Shown piece after piece: positions 1-5,917 of a DNA stretch of 41,129 bases. The translations under genes were made by a program, and so were the position numbers. The stretch is from a virus: positions 1-41,129 of the IMG/VR virus record IMGVR_UViG_3300050033_000323; one strand, written 5' to 3'. Below the pieces are notes generated by a model that did no database searches, was not told the origin of the DNA, and saw only the letters and a list, made by a program, of their open reading frames with translations. How positions within the stretch are numbered: position 1 is the stretch's first letter; each line of letters starts with the position of its first letter.

Positions 1-100
1 ATTCTAAGTTAACTAACTCAAATTCATTAAGATGGTCTATAACCACTTTAGTCGAATACTCTTTAAGAAAATTAATTTCATTATCAGACCATCTTTTCAT
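1..100 (-). CDS. N-terminus of Myb/SANT-like DNA-binding protein (cut by window edge)
   Basis: An ATG at 98-100 opens a frame of 33 codons that runs off the window. It starts MKRWSDNEINFLKEY, the W-S/T-D-x-E-x-x-F-L pattern of Myb/SANT-like helices. Such helices often sit at the N-terminus of phage homing endonucleases. Seen: the start and the motif. Inferred: DNA binding. Too little remains to name a product. Confidence 0.4.
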   Translation of the reverse strand, partial: MKRWSDNEINFLKEYSTKVVIDHLNEFELVNLE

Positions 101-145
101 ATTCGAACCTTTATATATAAATATCTGATTAAATATGAAAGTTCA

Positions 146-165
146 ATATATATATATATATATAT
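146..165. repeat. AT dinucleotide run
   Basis: About ten AT units lie just 3' of the tRNA-Gln gene. It is a simple low-complexity tract with no other visible role. Confidence 0.8.
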
Positions 166-169
166 TTGG

Positions 170-240
170 ATGCCTTATTAAGATTCGAACTTAAACTATG
201 TCAGTCAAAGTGACATGTACTACCATTATACTATAAAGCA
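170..240 (-). tRNA. tRNA-Gln (anticodon TTG)
   Basis: On the minus strand TGCTTTA pairs with TAAGGCA (one G-T pair). The D-arm loop carries GG. The anticodon arm is TGTCA-CTTTGAC-TGACA, giving U33 and anticodon TTG. The T-arm is TTAAG-TTCGAAT-CTTAA. CCA is not encoded. All parts are canonical, unlike many tRNAs further right. Confidence 0.85.
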
Positions 241-314
241 AGATTATATTTATTTTTGTTTATTATATAATATCAAATAACTATAGGATATTTATTAGTA
301 TAAAACATACAGCC

Positions 315-479
315 ATGAACTTAATATATTCTGATAAAGTAAAATTCCTTAAAGGTAAATACCAAAATGAAATAGGTGCATACATCGATGAAACTTCCGG
401 TGCTTATTTAATAAAAATTGATGATTCAATAGTAATAATTGAAAAATATAACTATTCTAAATTTATTGAAAAAATATAG
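315..479 (+). CDS. small hypothetical protein, 54 aa
   Basis: ATG at 315, TAG at 477-479. The protein alternates short hydrophobic beta-like segments (VKFLKGKYQNEIGAY, YLIKIDDSIVIIEKY), suggesting a small beta-barrel. It is one of the few plus-strand genes. No family recognised. Codon use resembles the neighbours, so it is probably real. Confidence 0.55.
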   Translation: MNLIYSDKVKFLKGKYQNEIGAYIDETSGAYLIKIDDSIVIIEKYNYSKFIEKI

Positions 480-515
480 AAACAGGATTGTCGTTGTTTC
501 AATACAAAAGTTGAT

Positions 516-541
516 TTTTAATTGCTGAATCAATCCTTTAT
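516..541. repeat. 26-nt hairpin repeat, copy 1 (copy 2 at 4925-4950)
   Basis: TTTTAATTGCTGAA is followed by T or A, then CAAT, then C or T, then CTTTAT. The two copies differ at two positions. The core can fold as AATTG/CAATT. This copy lies just 3' of tRNA-Pro; the other lies inside the enlarged variable region of the Ser-like tRNA at 4877-5005. Confidence 0.6.
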
Positions 542-548
542 TCTATAG

Positions 549-623
549 TCGGAGTGGTGAGATTCGAACTCACGGACCGATACTTCCAAAGTACCGTAGT
601 ATAACCATCTGCAATACACCCCG
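549..623 (-). tRNA. tRNA-Pro-like (anticodon TGG)
   Basis: Acceptor CGGGGTG/CACTCCG. Anticodon arm GGTAC-TTTGGAA-GTATC gives TGG. T-arm GTGAG-TTCGAAT-CTCAC. Discriminator A, no CCA. The base after the anticodon is A37, whereas proline tRNAs normally have G37, and the D-stem has a C-A mismatch, so identity is less sure than structure. Confidence 0.75.
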
Positions 624-628
624 ATAAT

Positions 629-977
629 CTAATTCTACGCTCCGGAGTTCTCGGATAACTATGAATTAGTAACAGTCATACTCTGTCTACCTAGTTGGAT
701 TCGAACCAACGCTGTCATTTCTGAAACCTCCCGATATCCCAAATATCGTATGTTGACCAAGCTACACCATAGGTAGATATTCTAATTCTACGTTTCCATT
801 TTTATATGTACTATGAATTAGTAACAGTCCCCTTTAGTCGAGCAGTTTAACATTCCATTAAACATCCTAGGTCCCAATGACCTTTGCACTATAATTATGC
901 TATACCCGTTAATTTTATTTCCAATAATGTCAAAGAGCAATTTAATTCTATGTTTAGTCTATGAATTAATAACGGTC
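629..977 (-). repeat. three copies of a tRNA leader repeat, plus a tRNA-like stretch at 830-940
   Basis: Near-identical blocks of 19 bases lie at 659-677, 811-829 and 959-977. On the minus strand they read GACTGTTACTAATTCATAG or a close variant, each followed 20-30 nt later by TAGAATTA. The first two sit directly 5' of the tRNAs at 549-623 and 686-776, so this is a per-tRNA leader. The third should precede another tRNA; 830-940 has stem-forming segments but no cloverleaf I can complete. Confidence 0.6.
686..776 (-). tRNA. tRNA-Pro-like (TGG) with long variable region
   Basis: Acceptor CTACCTA/TAGGTAG. Anticodon arm CGATA-TTTGGGA-TATCG gives TGG with G37, as in true proline tRNAs. T-arm GTTGG-TTCGAAT-CCAAC. 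About 20 nt separate the anticodon and T stems, where class I tRNAs have 4-5. The second TGG tRNA in under 250 bp; one may have another identity. Confidence 0.7.
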
Positions 978-992
978 TGTATAAAAACAAAA

Positions 993-1020
993 AACCCAAT
1001 CTTATTTCTAGGATTGGGTT
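993..1020 (-). terminator. intrinsic terminator
   Basis: Perfect 9-bp stem AACCCAATC/GATTGGGTT. Read on the minus strand it is followed by TTTTTTGTTTTT. It lies downstream of the 28-aa gene at 1048-1134 and separates this region from the left tRNA group. Confidence 0.75.
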
Positions 1021-1047
1021 ACATTTTTATTATAATCTATATTCTCA

Positions 1048-1134
1048 TTATGAGAGATTATATAACATATCCAATCCAGTAAGGGTTTTGCCCTCCGGTG
1101 TTTGTTTTCCTTGATATGTTGTATACGTTTTCAT
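1048..1134 (-). CDS. mini-protein, 28 aa
   Basis: ATG at 1132-1134, TAA at 1048-1050, starting MKTYTTYQGKQTPEGKTL. A promoter at 1172-1202 points at it and a terminator at 993-1020 follows, so it forms a complete one-gene unit. That context, not its sequence, argues it is real. Function unknown. Confidence 0.5.
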   Translation of the reverse strand: MKTYTTYQGKQTPEGKTLTGLDMLYNLS

Positions 1135-1171
1135 AATATTAATTTCTTTTTGTTTGTTTATAAATATGTAG

Positions 1172-1202
1172 CAAAGATACTAAAAGTTTCGATACAAGTC
1201 AA
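1172..1202 (-). promoter_or_regulatory. Bacteroidetes-type promoter
   Basis: TTG (1202-1200), exactly 20 nt, then TATCTTTG (1179-1172). It matches the TTG-N17-23-TAnnTTTG consensus known for Flavobacterium. It drives the 28-aa gene. Confidence 0.75.
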
Positions 1203-1262
1203 GTATTTTTGTAATTATTTTCAATTTATTTTTATTTGTGTTGATTATTAAGGTTTTATCTT

Positions 1263-1460
1263 TTATGTTTTTTTTACTTTATTTTTTTTAATAATACCTT
1301 TATTTATTAACCATTCTTTATAATCTTCCAATATAAATGGTAGGTTTATCGAGCTTTTGCCATTCTTGCTTTCATAAATGAATTGATTATGTTCGTTTTT
1401 ATCACAATTGATTTCGTTGCAAAATTCAATTTCATTTTTAATTATTTCGTTAATATCCAT
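1263..1460 (-). CDS. hypothetical protein, 65 aa
   Basis: Acidic N-terminal half with two cysteines (FCNEINC, residues 13-19) and a lysine-rich end. ATG at 1458-1460 follows the stop of the 27-aa membrane peptide gene by a few bases. No family recognised. Probably co-transcribed from the promoter at 2131-2161. Confidence 0.6.
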   Translation of the reverse strand: MDINEIIKNEIEFCNEINCDKNEHNQFIYESKNGKSSINLPFILEDYKEWLINKGIIKKNKVKKT

Positions 1461-1466
1461 TTTAAT

Positions 1467-1550
1467 TTATTTTTTAGGTTTTTTAAAAGACCATATAAAA
1501 ACACTTATAAAAAGTGTGGTTATAATGAGTATTAATATGTTTTCTATCAT
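1467..1550 (-). CDS. single-pass membrane mini-protein, 27 aa
   Basis: It starts MIENILILIITTLFISVF and ends WSFKKPKK: one hydrophobic helix with a positive C-terminal tail, so a probable inner-membrane peptide with cytoplasmic C-terminus. It sits between two minus-strand genes without overlap. Function unknown. Confidence 0.5.
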   Translation of the reverse strand: MIENILILIITTLFISVFIWSFKKPKK

Positions 1551-1564
1551 ATTAAAATTTATGT

Positions 1565-2107
1565 TTAAATTAAAGCTTTAATTTTATCTCTAATAATAGC
1601 ACATTTTTTATATTCTTCATTTAAAATGGCTTCGTCCAGTTGTTCTTGTAGCGATTTTTCTTTAGGTTTTGACTGTTTTTCTATTAAATCAGACCATTCT
1701 CTTAATATTTTATGTATACCATCATCGATATTATCATAAAATGTAATATCGATATCAGACGATGACATTATAATTGTAGTATCACCGGCATTTTCAATAT
1801 GCCAAGTAATTTCATCAAATGACATACCATCAATTTCAAATTTTCTAATATTAGATGGTTGACCATAAATACTAGATATTTTAGTACGTAGTTCACCATT
1901 ATTAAAACCTTGATTTAACCAAGTTTTAATGTTATCTTGAACCTCAATAGCTTTACGTTCATGTTCATCATCAGACAACTTATCCGATGACTCATCTTTA
2001 GAATATTGATTCATATCTTTAAAATGTTCTTTAAAGAATTTATTTAGTTCACTATCATCTTTACCAAATAAAGATTCACCAAAAAAATCAAAAAAATTAT
2101 CATTCAT
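1565..2107 (-). CDS. hypothetical protein with C-terminal UVR-like motif, 180 aa
   Basis: Start chosen at MNDNFFDFFGESLFG. The frame extends 18 codons further, but the promoter at 2131-2161 lies in that extension. The N-terminus is acidic and low-complexity. The last 30 residues (LQEQLDEAILNEEYKKCAII, then RDKIKAL) match the UVR helical hairpin of UvrB/UvrC and Clp adaptors, a protein-binding element. The middle has no recognised fold. An adaptor role is inference. Confidence 0.65.
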   Translation of the reverse strand: MNDNFFDFFGESLFGKDDSELNKFFKEHFKDMNQYSKDESSDKLSDDEHERKAIEVQDNIKTWLNQGFNNGELRTKISSIYGQPSNIRKFEIDGMSFDEITWHIENAGDTTIIMSSSDIDITFYDNIDDGIHKILREWSDLIEKQSKPKEKSLQEQLDEAILNEEYKKCAIIRDKIKALI

Positions 2108-2130
2108 ATTATTAATTTTTAATTTATATA

Positions 2131-2161
2131 CAAATATAGTGAATATATTTGATATACGCAA
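2131..2161 (-). promoter_or_regulatory. Bacteroidetes-type promoter
   Basis: TTG (2161-2159), N20, TATATTTG (2138-2131). It lies 23 bp upstream of the chosen start of the UVR-motif gene. Confidence 0.7.
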
Positions 2162-2167
2162 GACTTA

Positions 2168-2653
2168 TTATCTTTTTTTCATAATTTCCTCAATTATTCT
2201 CCTACCATCATCATCTATTTCCCCACCTTTCTTAATGTTTTTCTTGTGAGGTATAAATCTTAAATTTCTTATATCAGCAGCAACTTCTGGTGGTATTTGA
2301 TTATTAAAACAAAAAATGATTGGTGCAATGTGGTCAAGATGATAACCCTTGAAGGCCCTTCGTTCATGATTTTTAAGTTGTGTTAGGTCATTAGCTTCAG
2401 TTAATAGCCATACTTTTAGGTAGTATATTTTTTTAGCGATATTTACAATACCTTTAACTCTATTTTTAATATATGGATTAGCCTTAAGTAGTGTTTGTAA
2501 TTCTTTCTTTAAAGCTAATTCATTATCATCTACAACAACCGTCTTGGTTGTGTTAATAAATTCATTATTATGTCGAATATATTTTCCCTTAGAGTCCCAA
2601 ATATATTCCCTTTTACCTTTATAGTTTATTGCAGTATATCTCGTATTGTCCAT
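2168..2653 (-). CDS. HNH endonuclease, 161 aa
   Basis: The catalytic region is at residues 104-145: GYHLDHIAPI supplies the first His with D-H, then IRNLRFIPHKKNIKKG supplies the Asn and last His of the HNH/beta-beta-alpha-metal fold. The N-terminus (ATG 2651-2653) has a conserved-looking YIWDSKGKYIRH. Such free-standing HNH genes are usually homing nucleases in phages. It lies between a HAD-gene operon and the 2131 promoter. Confidence 0.8.
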   Translation of the reverse strand: MDNTRYTAINYKGKREYIWDSKGKYIRHNNEFINTTKTVVVDDNELALKKELQTLLKANPYIKNRVKGIVNIAKKIYYLKVWLLTEANDLTQLKNHERRAFKGYHLDHIAPIIFCFNNQIPPEVAADIRNLRFIPHKKNIKKGGEIDDDGRRIIEEIMKKR

Positions 2654-2689
2654 ATAATAAATATAAACAATACGAGATTAAAATAAAGG

Positions 2690-2884
2690 TTATTTAAAAG
2701 GACTTTTAGATGTTACAGTTCCATCAGCCAATTCGTAAAATATCTTATCATTAACCGAATATACTAATGGTATACCCAATTCTCTATTTTCTTTTTGAAC
2801 TTGTTTGATGGCTTTATTACCTATATCTTCAATTTCAAATCCTTTTAAATATAACATTAAATCATCAAATTTTTCAACTTCCAT
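2690..2884 (-). CDS. hypothetical protein, 64 aa
   Basis: Its ATG directly follows the TAA of the deoxyribonucleotidase-like gene (TAAATG), so the two are translationally coupled. It has a helical N-terminal half, then GIPLVYSVNDKIFYELADG, a beta-hairpin pattern seen in many small phage and bacterial proteins of unknown role. Confidence 0.6.
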   Translation of the reverse strand: MEVEKFDDLMLYLKGFEIEDIGNKAIKQVQKENRELGIPLVYSVNDKIFYELADGTVTSKSPFK

Positions 2885-3322
2885 TTACATTAAATACTTT
2901 ACTACATACTCCCAATTTGGAAATAATTTAGTACCAAATTGGATTAACTCCCATTCCGGTTTATAATCACCCTCTTGAATTAAATCATCAATTAAAAAAT
3001 CACCTTTAACCATCGTTTTATCACATGATAAAATAAGGTCCTTAACAGTATTAAAACCTAAATGTTTTTCAACACTAACTCGTTTTTCAGTATAAGAAAA
3101 AGGATTTAAAATTGATGGTCTAGTTAAGATTTTTACTTTATATTTACTTTGTAAAGTTTTGAACCCTTCAATAGCACCCGGTAATGGTTCCAAATTTTCA
3201 TAAAATCTATATTCACACTGAGGGCAAATATTACCGGGATTTTTTAATATCGCAGCTTGTTTGGCCCCATTATAATCAAATATAGTGTCGTCCATATCGA
3301 CAAGGATTATTTTATCCCTCAT
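2885..3322 (-). CDS. 5'(3')-deoxyribonucleotidase-like HAD phosphatase, 145 aa
   Basis: HAD motif I is ILVDMDDTIFDY near the N-terminus (nucleophile D, general acid two residues on). Motif II is ILTRPS. A loop with ICPQCEYRFYENLEPLPGA follows the pattern of the NT5C/deoxyribonucleotidase family. Late DFLIDDL is motif IV. The enzyme would remove phosphate from dNMPs. ATG at 3320-3322 overlaps the stop of the 45-aa gene upstream; a TTG two codons earlier is less likely. Confidence 0.75.
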   Translation of the reverse strand: MRDKIILVDMDDTIFDYNGAKQAAILKNPGNICPQCEYRFYENLEPLPGAIEGFKTLQSKYKVKILTRPSILNPFSYTEKRVSVEKHLGFNTVKDLILSCDKTMVKGDFLIDDLIQEGDYKPEWELIQFGTKLFPNWEYVVKYLM

Positions 3323-3449
3323 TTTCAACTACTGGAATATTTAACTTATCTCTTAACTCGATTAATTTTTGTCTTTCAAGACCCCAAACAGAAATAATTA
3401 ATAAATCATTATCATTCCCCTTGTATTCAACATATGTTAAATTACTCAT
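3312..3449 (-). CDS. hypothetical protein, 45 aa
   Basis: ATG at 3447-3449, TAA at 3312-3314. It overlaps the next gene by 11 bp, typical of coupled phage genes. The protein has a beta-like start (LTYVEYKGNDNDLLIISVWG) and a charged helix (ERQKLIELRDKL). No family recognised. Confidence 0.5.
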   Translation of the reverse strand: MSNLTYVEYKGNDNDLLIISVWGLERQKLIELRDKLNIPVVENEG

Positions 3450-3485
3450 ACTACCTTATTATTAATATTAATTAAAAACTATTTA

Positions 3486-3641
3486 TTATTCCAGATATAA
3501 ATCAAAATTTACGATACAAAAATCATTAAACCATAATCCTCTATCATACCACGATTCAACCTCGAATTTTGGGCATTTACTCATCTTTATGAGTACATAA
3601 TTAGCTACCTTTTGTAGCAATCGATTCCTTAATTTGTACAT
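3486..3641 (-). CDS. hypothetical protein, 51 aa
   Basis: ATG at 3639-3641, TAA at 3486-3488. Basic N-terminus (MYKLRNRLLQKVANYVLIK), then FEVESWYDRGLWFNDFC. The first gene after the interrupted tRNA at 3663-3849 in transcription order. Function unknown. Confidence 0.45.
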   Translation of the reverse strand: MYKLRNRLLQKVANYVLIKMSKCPKFEVESWYDRGLWFNDFCIVNFDLYLE

Positions 3642-3662
3642 GATTAATTAATTTAAAATGAG

Positions 3663-3849
3663 ACCCGGTGATAGGGATTGAACCTATGACCCTTCAGATT
3701 ATAATATCAACTATAGTAATGGCCAATCCTATAATATATACTTTATATTCCTATACCTGTAATATTTCAATTTAGATAAGCGCTATTTTCAATATCCATA
3801 TTACTCTGTTCATGTCTTCACATGCGCTCTACCGCTGAGCTACACCGGG
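3663..3849 (-). tRNA. interrupted tRNA-like gene, probable GAA anticodon, 110-125 nt insertion
   Basis: Acceptor CCCGGTG/CACCGGG is a perfect 7 bp. D-arm GCTC-AGCGGTA-GAGC and T-arm ATAGG-TTCAATC-CCTAT are canonical. The local anticodon arm is CATG-TGAAGA-CATG, a 6-nt loop one base short, with GAA after U33. More than 110 nt lie between it and the T-arm, with an inverted GTAATAT/ATATTAC. Either a large variable-arm insertion or an intron-like interruption. Amino-acid identity is unsure because a standard tRNA-Phe lies at 4568-4639. Confidence 0.55.
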
Positions 3850-3857
3850 ATTAAAAG

Positions 3858-3981
3858 TGAATATACTTGGACTCGAACCAAGGCTATGAAAGTTAATAAG
3901 CTTTTTATAACGTTATTATTAGCTATCTTTCATAATGACACAGATTAACTGTCTGCCGCTCTACCACTGAGCTATATACCC
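3858..3981 (-). tRNA. tRNA-Asn (GTT) with ~48-nt hairpin insertion
   Basis: Acceptor GGGTATA/TATATTC (two G-T pairs). D-arm GCTC-AGTGGTA-GAGC. Anticodon arm GCAGA-CAGTTAA-TCTGT gives GTT but has A, not U, at 33. T-arm CTTGG-TTCGAGT-CCAAG. The region between anticodon and T stems is about 50 nt and folds on itself through TATGAAAG/CTTTCATA and inner TAATAA/TTATTA. Confidence 0.65.
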
Positions 3982-4121
3982 ATAAGTTTTTTAGTTGATT
4001 AAGACTCAACATAGAACCGTATTTACCAAACTAAAAGTCTCACATGTATCGTATGTAGTACGGGTTATTTATATTCTTGATTACCGAGCATTTAAAACAA
4101 CCTAAAACTTTCGCTACGCAG

Positions 4122-4246
4122 TGATGAAGGTAGGATTCGAACCTACGCTTTATGAAGTTTATAGTAATATCAATTTACCATTCAATTACATCATCATAAA
4201 ATAACCTAACATCTGTTAGCGCTCTACCGGACTGAGCTACTTCACC
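4122..4246 (-). tRNA. tRNA-like gene, possibly Ile (GAT), with ~55-nt insertion
   Basis: Acceptor GGTGAAG/CTTCATC. D-arm GCTC-AGTCCGGTA-GAGC. T-arm GTAGG-TTCGAAT-CCTAC. The local anticodon arm CTAA-CAGATG-TTAG has a 6-nt loop. The insertion nests TTTATGA/TCATAAA around GTAAT/ATTAC, the same plan as the tRNA-Asn neighbour. The anticodon cannot be fixed with confidence. Confidence 0.55.
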
Positions 4247-4252
4247 AAATAA

Positions 4253-4277
4253 TTGAACTTAGACGAACTAAGTTCAA
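4253..4277. other. perfect 10-bp hairpin and tRNA-free spacer to 4466
   Basis: TTGAACTTAG-ACGAA-CTAAGTTCAA lies just upstream (minus strand) of the tRNA at 4122-4246. No U-run follows on either strand, so it is more likely a processing or structural element than a terminator. From 4278 to 4466 I see no complete tRNA or gene. Confidence 0.5.
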
Positions 4278-4466
4278 AATTTACCCTTAAGTTGAACACA
4301 TGAGAGTTCAGTCATCGTCTTGGGATTTTCGACTATTTAATGCAAGTAAATACCCTCATGGACTTAACTACGTTACCACTACTCTTTCTACCCCCTACTT
4401 ATTTTAGCTCTTTACCCCTGTAGTGAAACTCAAGCCTATTAAAGTGCACGTTCAACGAACAACCTG

Positions 4467-4561
4467 TGATACTAGATGGACTCGAACCAACAACCCCTTG
4501 ACCTACTTTACACATCATGTATTTCGTTGCAAGTCCTCTACCAATTAAGAGATATAGTACC
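4467..4561 (-). tRNA. tRNA-like gene with enlarged anticodon loop
   Basis: Acceptor GGTACTA/TAGTATC pairs fully (one G-T). D-arm TCTC-TTAATTGGTA-GAGG. T-loop TTCGAGT with GTTGG/CCATC (one mismatch). CTTG and CAAG can form the anticodon stem, but 29 nt lie between them instead of 7, containing TACA/TGTA. No anticodon can be assigned. The 3' half resembles that of the tRNA at 4877-5005. Confidence 0.5.
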
Positions 4562-4567
4562 AAAAAG

Positions 4568-4639
4568 TGGTGGAAAGACGAGTCGAACATCTCACATCTT
4601 GTGTTTCACGCAAGTACTCTACCGCTGAGTTATCCCACC
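4568..4639 (-). tRNA. tRNA-Phe (GAA)
   Basis: Acceptor GGTGGGA/TTCCACC, discriminator A. D-arm ACTC-AGCGGTA-GAGT. Anticodon arm CTTGC-GTGAAAC-ACAAG (GAA, one C-A mismatch at its inner pair). T-arm AGATG-TTCGACT-CGTCT. At 72 nt it is uninterrupted, a useful contrast to its neighbours. Confidence 0.75.
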
Positions 4640-4724
4640 ATATTTAACAATTCATTACTCAAAAGGAATCCATGAATTCAATAACTCACTTCTAATCCCC
4701 GTGCTACTTCACGCATTGTTATTT

Positions 4725-4869
4725 GTTCCGTATAGAGACTCGAACTCTATGTACTCCCACCAAGAGTCATTTGACCTTAGTAATACGGTACCGTGAGTTT
4801 TACCTCACAGTGTTTTAATTAATAACAGAATTGACTTATACGTGCTCTAACCAATTGAGCTATATTACC
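4725..4869 (-). tRNA. composite tRNA-like region: detached 5' half plus Thr-like (GGT) 3' part
   Basis: 4869 downward gives GGTAATA, then D-arm GCTC-AATTGGTTA-GAGC, but no matching 3' acceptor. 4790-4725 gives TACCGTA, a shortened D region, anticodon arm GACTC-TTGGTGG-GAGTA (GGT), T-arm TAGAG-TTCGAGT-CTCTA and TACGGAA. Either one tRNA split by ~80 nt with a poor acceptor, or a truncated D-arm tRNA-Thr beside an orphan half. GGTAATA pairs perfectly with the 3' acceptor of the preceding tRNA (TATTATC, 4878-4884). Confidence 0.4.
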
Positions 4870-5072
4870 AATTACTTGATAATAGCTGGATTTGAACCAA
4901 CAACCACGACCTTAACGGGCTTAGTTTTAATTGCTGAAACAATTCTTTATATTAATTAGTTACCATAGGTATTTCGATATACCTTCTCCAAACACGGTTA
5001 TTACACCGATATATGGGCTTCATCCATTTAAAAGCTTTATGGTTACCGTGAGTATTACCTCACAGTTTTAAT
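4786..5072. repeat. GTGAG/CTCAC hairpin repeat, two copies
   Basis: CCGTGAG-T-T/A-TTACCTCACAG occurs near 4791-4810 and 5046-5064, preceded by GGTACC or GGTTACC and followed by a TTTTAAT stretch. A partial third copy (ACCTCACAGTAAAAC) lies near 5591-5605. The copies fall in the insertions and spacers of the tRNA array and may mark repeated insertion of one small element. Confidence 0.5.
4877..5005 (-). tRNA. Ser-like tRNA (possible CGA) with long variable region
   Basis: TGTAATA (5005-4999) pairs 6 of 7 with TATTATC. Then a Ser-type D region (ACC-GTGTTTGGAGAA-GGT), an anticodon hairpin AGGTAT-ATCGAA-ATACCT, about 65 nt, and T-arm GTTGG-TTCAAAT-CCAGC. The long variable part includes the AATTG/CAATT hairpin repeat at 4925-4950. 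The 6-nt anticodon loop leaves identity open. Confidence 0.4.
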
Positions 5073-5183
5073 GTTTATAAAATCTCGGACGGCGACCTTA
5101 TAAGGCCGAAAGTAGAGATAACTTAATATTGGTGATATCAGATATTTATATCTTATCAAGTTTATAAACAACTACATCATTAA

Positions 5184-5233
5184 TCAGAGTGGGAATTCTA
5201 CCTCGTACTTTTCCAGTACGACAACGAATCTGA
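5184..5233 (-). other. degenerate tRNA-like hairpin cluster
   Basis: TCAGATT pairs 6 of 7 with ACTCTGA, enclosing a perfect 5-bp arm with 7-nt loop CGTAC-TGGAAAA-GTACG. There is no D-arm or proper T-arm, so this is at most an armless tRNA relic of about 50 nt. A separate palindromic segment lies at 5087-5125. From 5006 to 5183 I see no gene. Confidence 0.3.
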
Positions 5234-5274
5234 CATGTTTTTTTACCCACATATGTCTTGTAATTGTTTATTAG

Positions 5275-5407
5275 ATTGCGTAGCAAGATTCGAACTTGCG
5301 AGAATTGGATTATATCGTCTTATCCTCACCACCCGTTTTCGCTCCATCATATTCGATACATTTTTCGGAGTTTGGACCGGTGTTTTTAGCCACTCAACCA
5401 TACGCTT
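5275..5407 (-). tRNA. tRNA-like gene, class II or interrupted, identity unresolved
   Basis: T-arm GCAAG-TTCGAAT-CTTGC is canonical. The 3' acceptor TACGCAA pairs 5 of 7 with AAGCGTA (5407-5401). The D region GGT-TGAGTGGCTAAAAAC-ACC looks Ser-like. Between lie about 85 nt with CTCC/GGAG. I cannot choose an anticodon. Confidence 0.4.
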
Positions 5408-5421
5408 CTATCTTTAATTAA

Positions 5422-5549
5422 TTATAATGATAGGGTTCGAACCTATACTAGACGGGAAACCGGGTTGGGACCTATTAGGCTGTTCTGTTTACCGTGTACA
5501 TACTATTTTAACCCCTGTCCAGCGTGTATACCAGTTCCACCACACTATT
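5422..5549 (-). tRNA. tRNA-Leu-like gene with enlarged anticodon loop
   Basis: The 5' part (AATAGTG-TG-GTG-GAACTGGTATA-CAC) is typical of leucine tRNAs. The T-arm is ATAGG-TTCGAAC-CCTAT and the acceptor 3' strand CATTATA pairs 6 of 7. GGAC and GTCC form the likely anticodon stem but enclose about 45 nt. GTTAAAA near its 5' side could supply TAA. First tRNA after the array promoters. Confidence 0.45.
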
Positions 5550-5716
5550 GTTAACTATATTTTAATTAGTCTTAATAGTTACTCATCGCTACCTCACAGT
5601 AAAACTTTTCAACCTATAACACGCCTTTCACTGAGTGAGTCTGCCATTATAGGGTTATCTATTTCTAATTAATTATTTTATTCTTTTCAATGAACTTGTT
5701 TGTTTTAATTACTCTG

Positions 5717-5747
5717 CAAATATAAAACTAATTTTTGACATGTGCAA
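5717..5747 (-). promoter_or_regulatory. tRNA-array promoter, proximal copy
   Basis: TTG (5747-5745), N20, TATATTTG (5724-5717). Reads toward the tRNAs. Confidence 0.75.
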
Positions 5748-5813
5748 GTATTTCTTCATTTATTTTTAAATTATTTTATCATGTCAATGAACTTGTTTGT
5801 TTTAATTATAATG

Positions 5814-5844
5814 CAAAGATAAAGCTTATTTTTGACATACGCAA
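5814..5844 (-). promoter_or_regulatory. tRNA-array promoter, distal copy
   Basis: TTG (5844-5842), N20, TATCTTTG (5821-5814). It shares TTTTTGACAT (plus strand) with the proximal copy. Confidence 0.75.
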
Positions 5845-5917
5845 GTATTTTAAGAAAAAAATTTAAATTATTTTATATCCATACAGATATATAATTGGCT
5901 ATTATAGTCTTGTGGGA

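Larger units (their letters stand above)
5683..5853 (-). repeat. tandem duplication of a ~70-nt promoter block
   Basis: Both copies, near 5683-5753 and 5781-5853, share TCAATGAACTTG followed by TTTGTTTTAATTA, then a promoter and AAGTATTT. The result is two promoters in series ahead of the tRNA array. Confidence 0.75.

Noticed and set aside
897-1082. Hydrophobic 61-codon plus-strand frame
   Set aside because: It crosses the terminator at 993-1020 and the 28-aa gene on the other strand; AT-rich sequence easily gives such frames.
4869-4877. Circularly permuted tRNA: 3' half ending at 4877 followed by 5' half starting at 4869
   Set aside because: The acceptor strands GGTAATA/TATTATC pair perfectly, but the anticodon parts do not join into a stem and an alternative 5' half (5005) exists. 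Kept only as a remark.
5087-5125. Possible small self-cleaving ribozyme
   Set aside because: A CGAAA segment and compact stems are present, but the conserved CUGAUGA of a hammerhead is missing.
4399-5672. Open frames of 60-80 codons on either strand inside the tRNA array
   Set aside because: They read through tRNA arms, have no promoter or coupling, and their sequences (Ser/Thr/Pro-rich) look like translated tRNA antisense.
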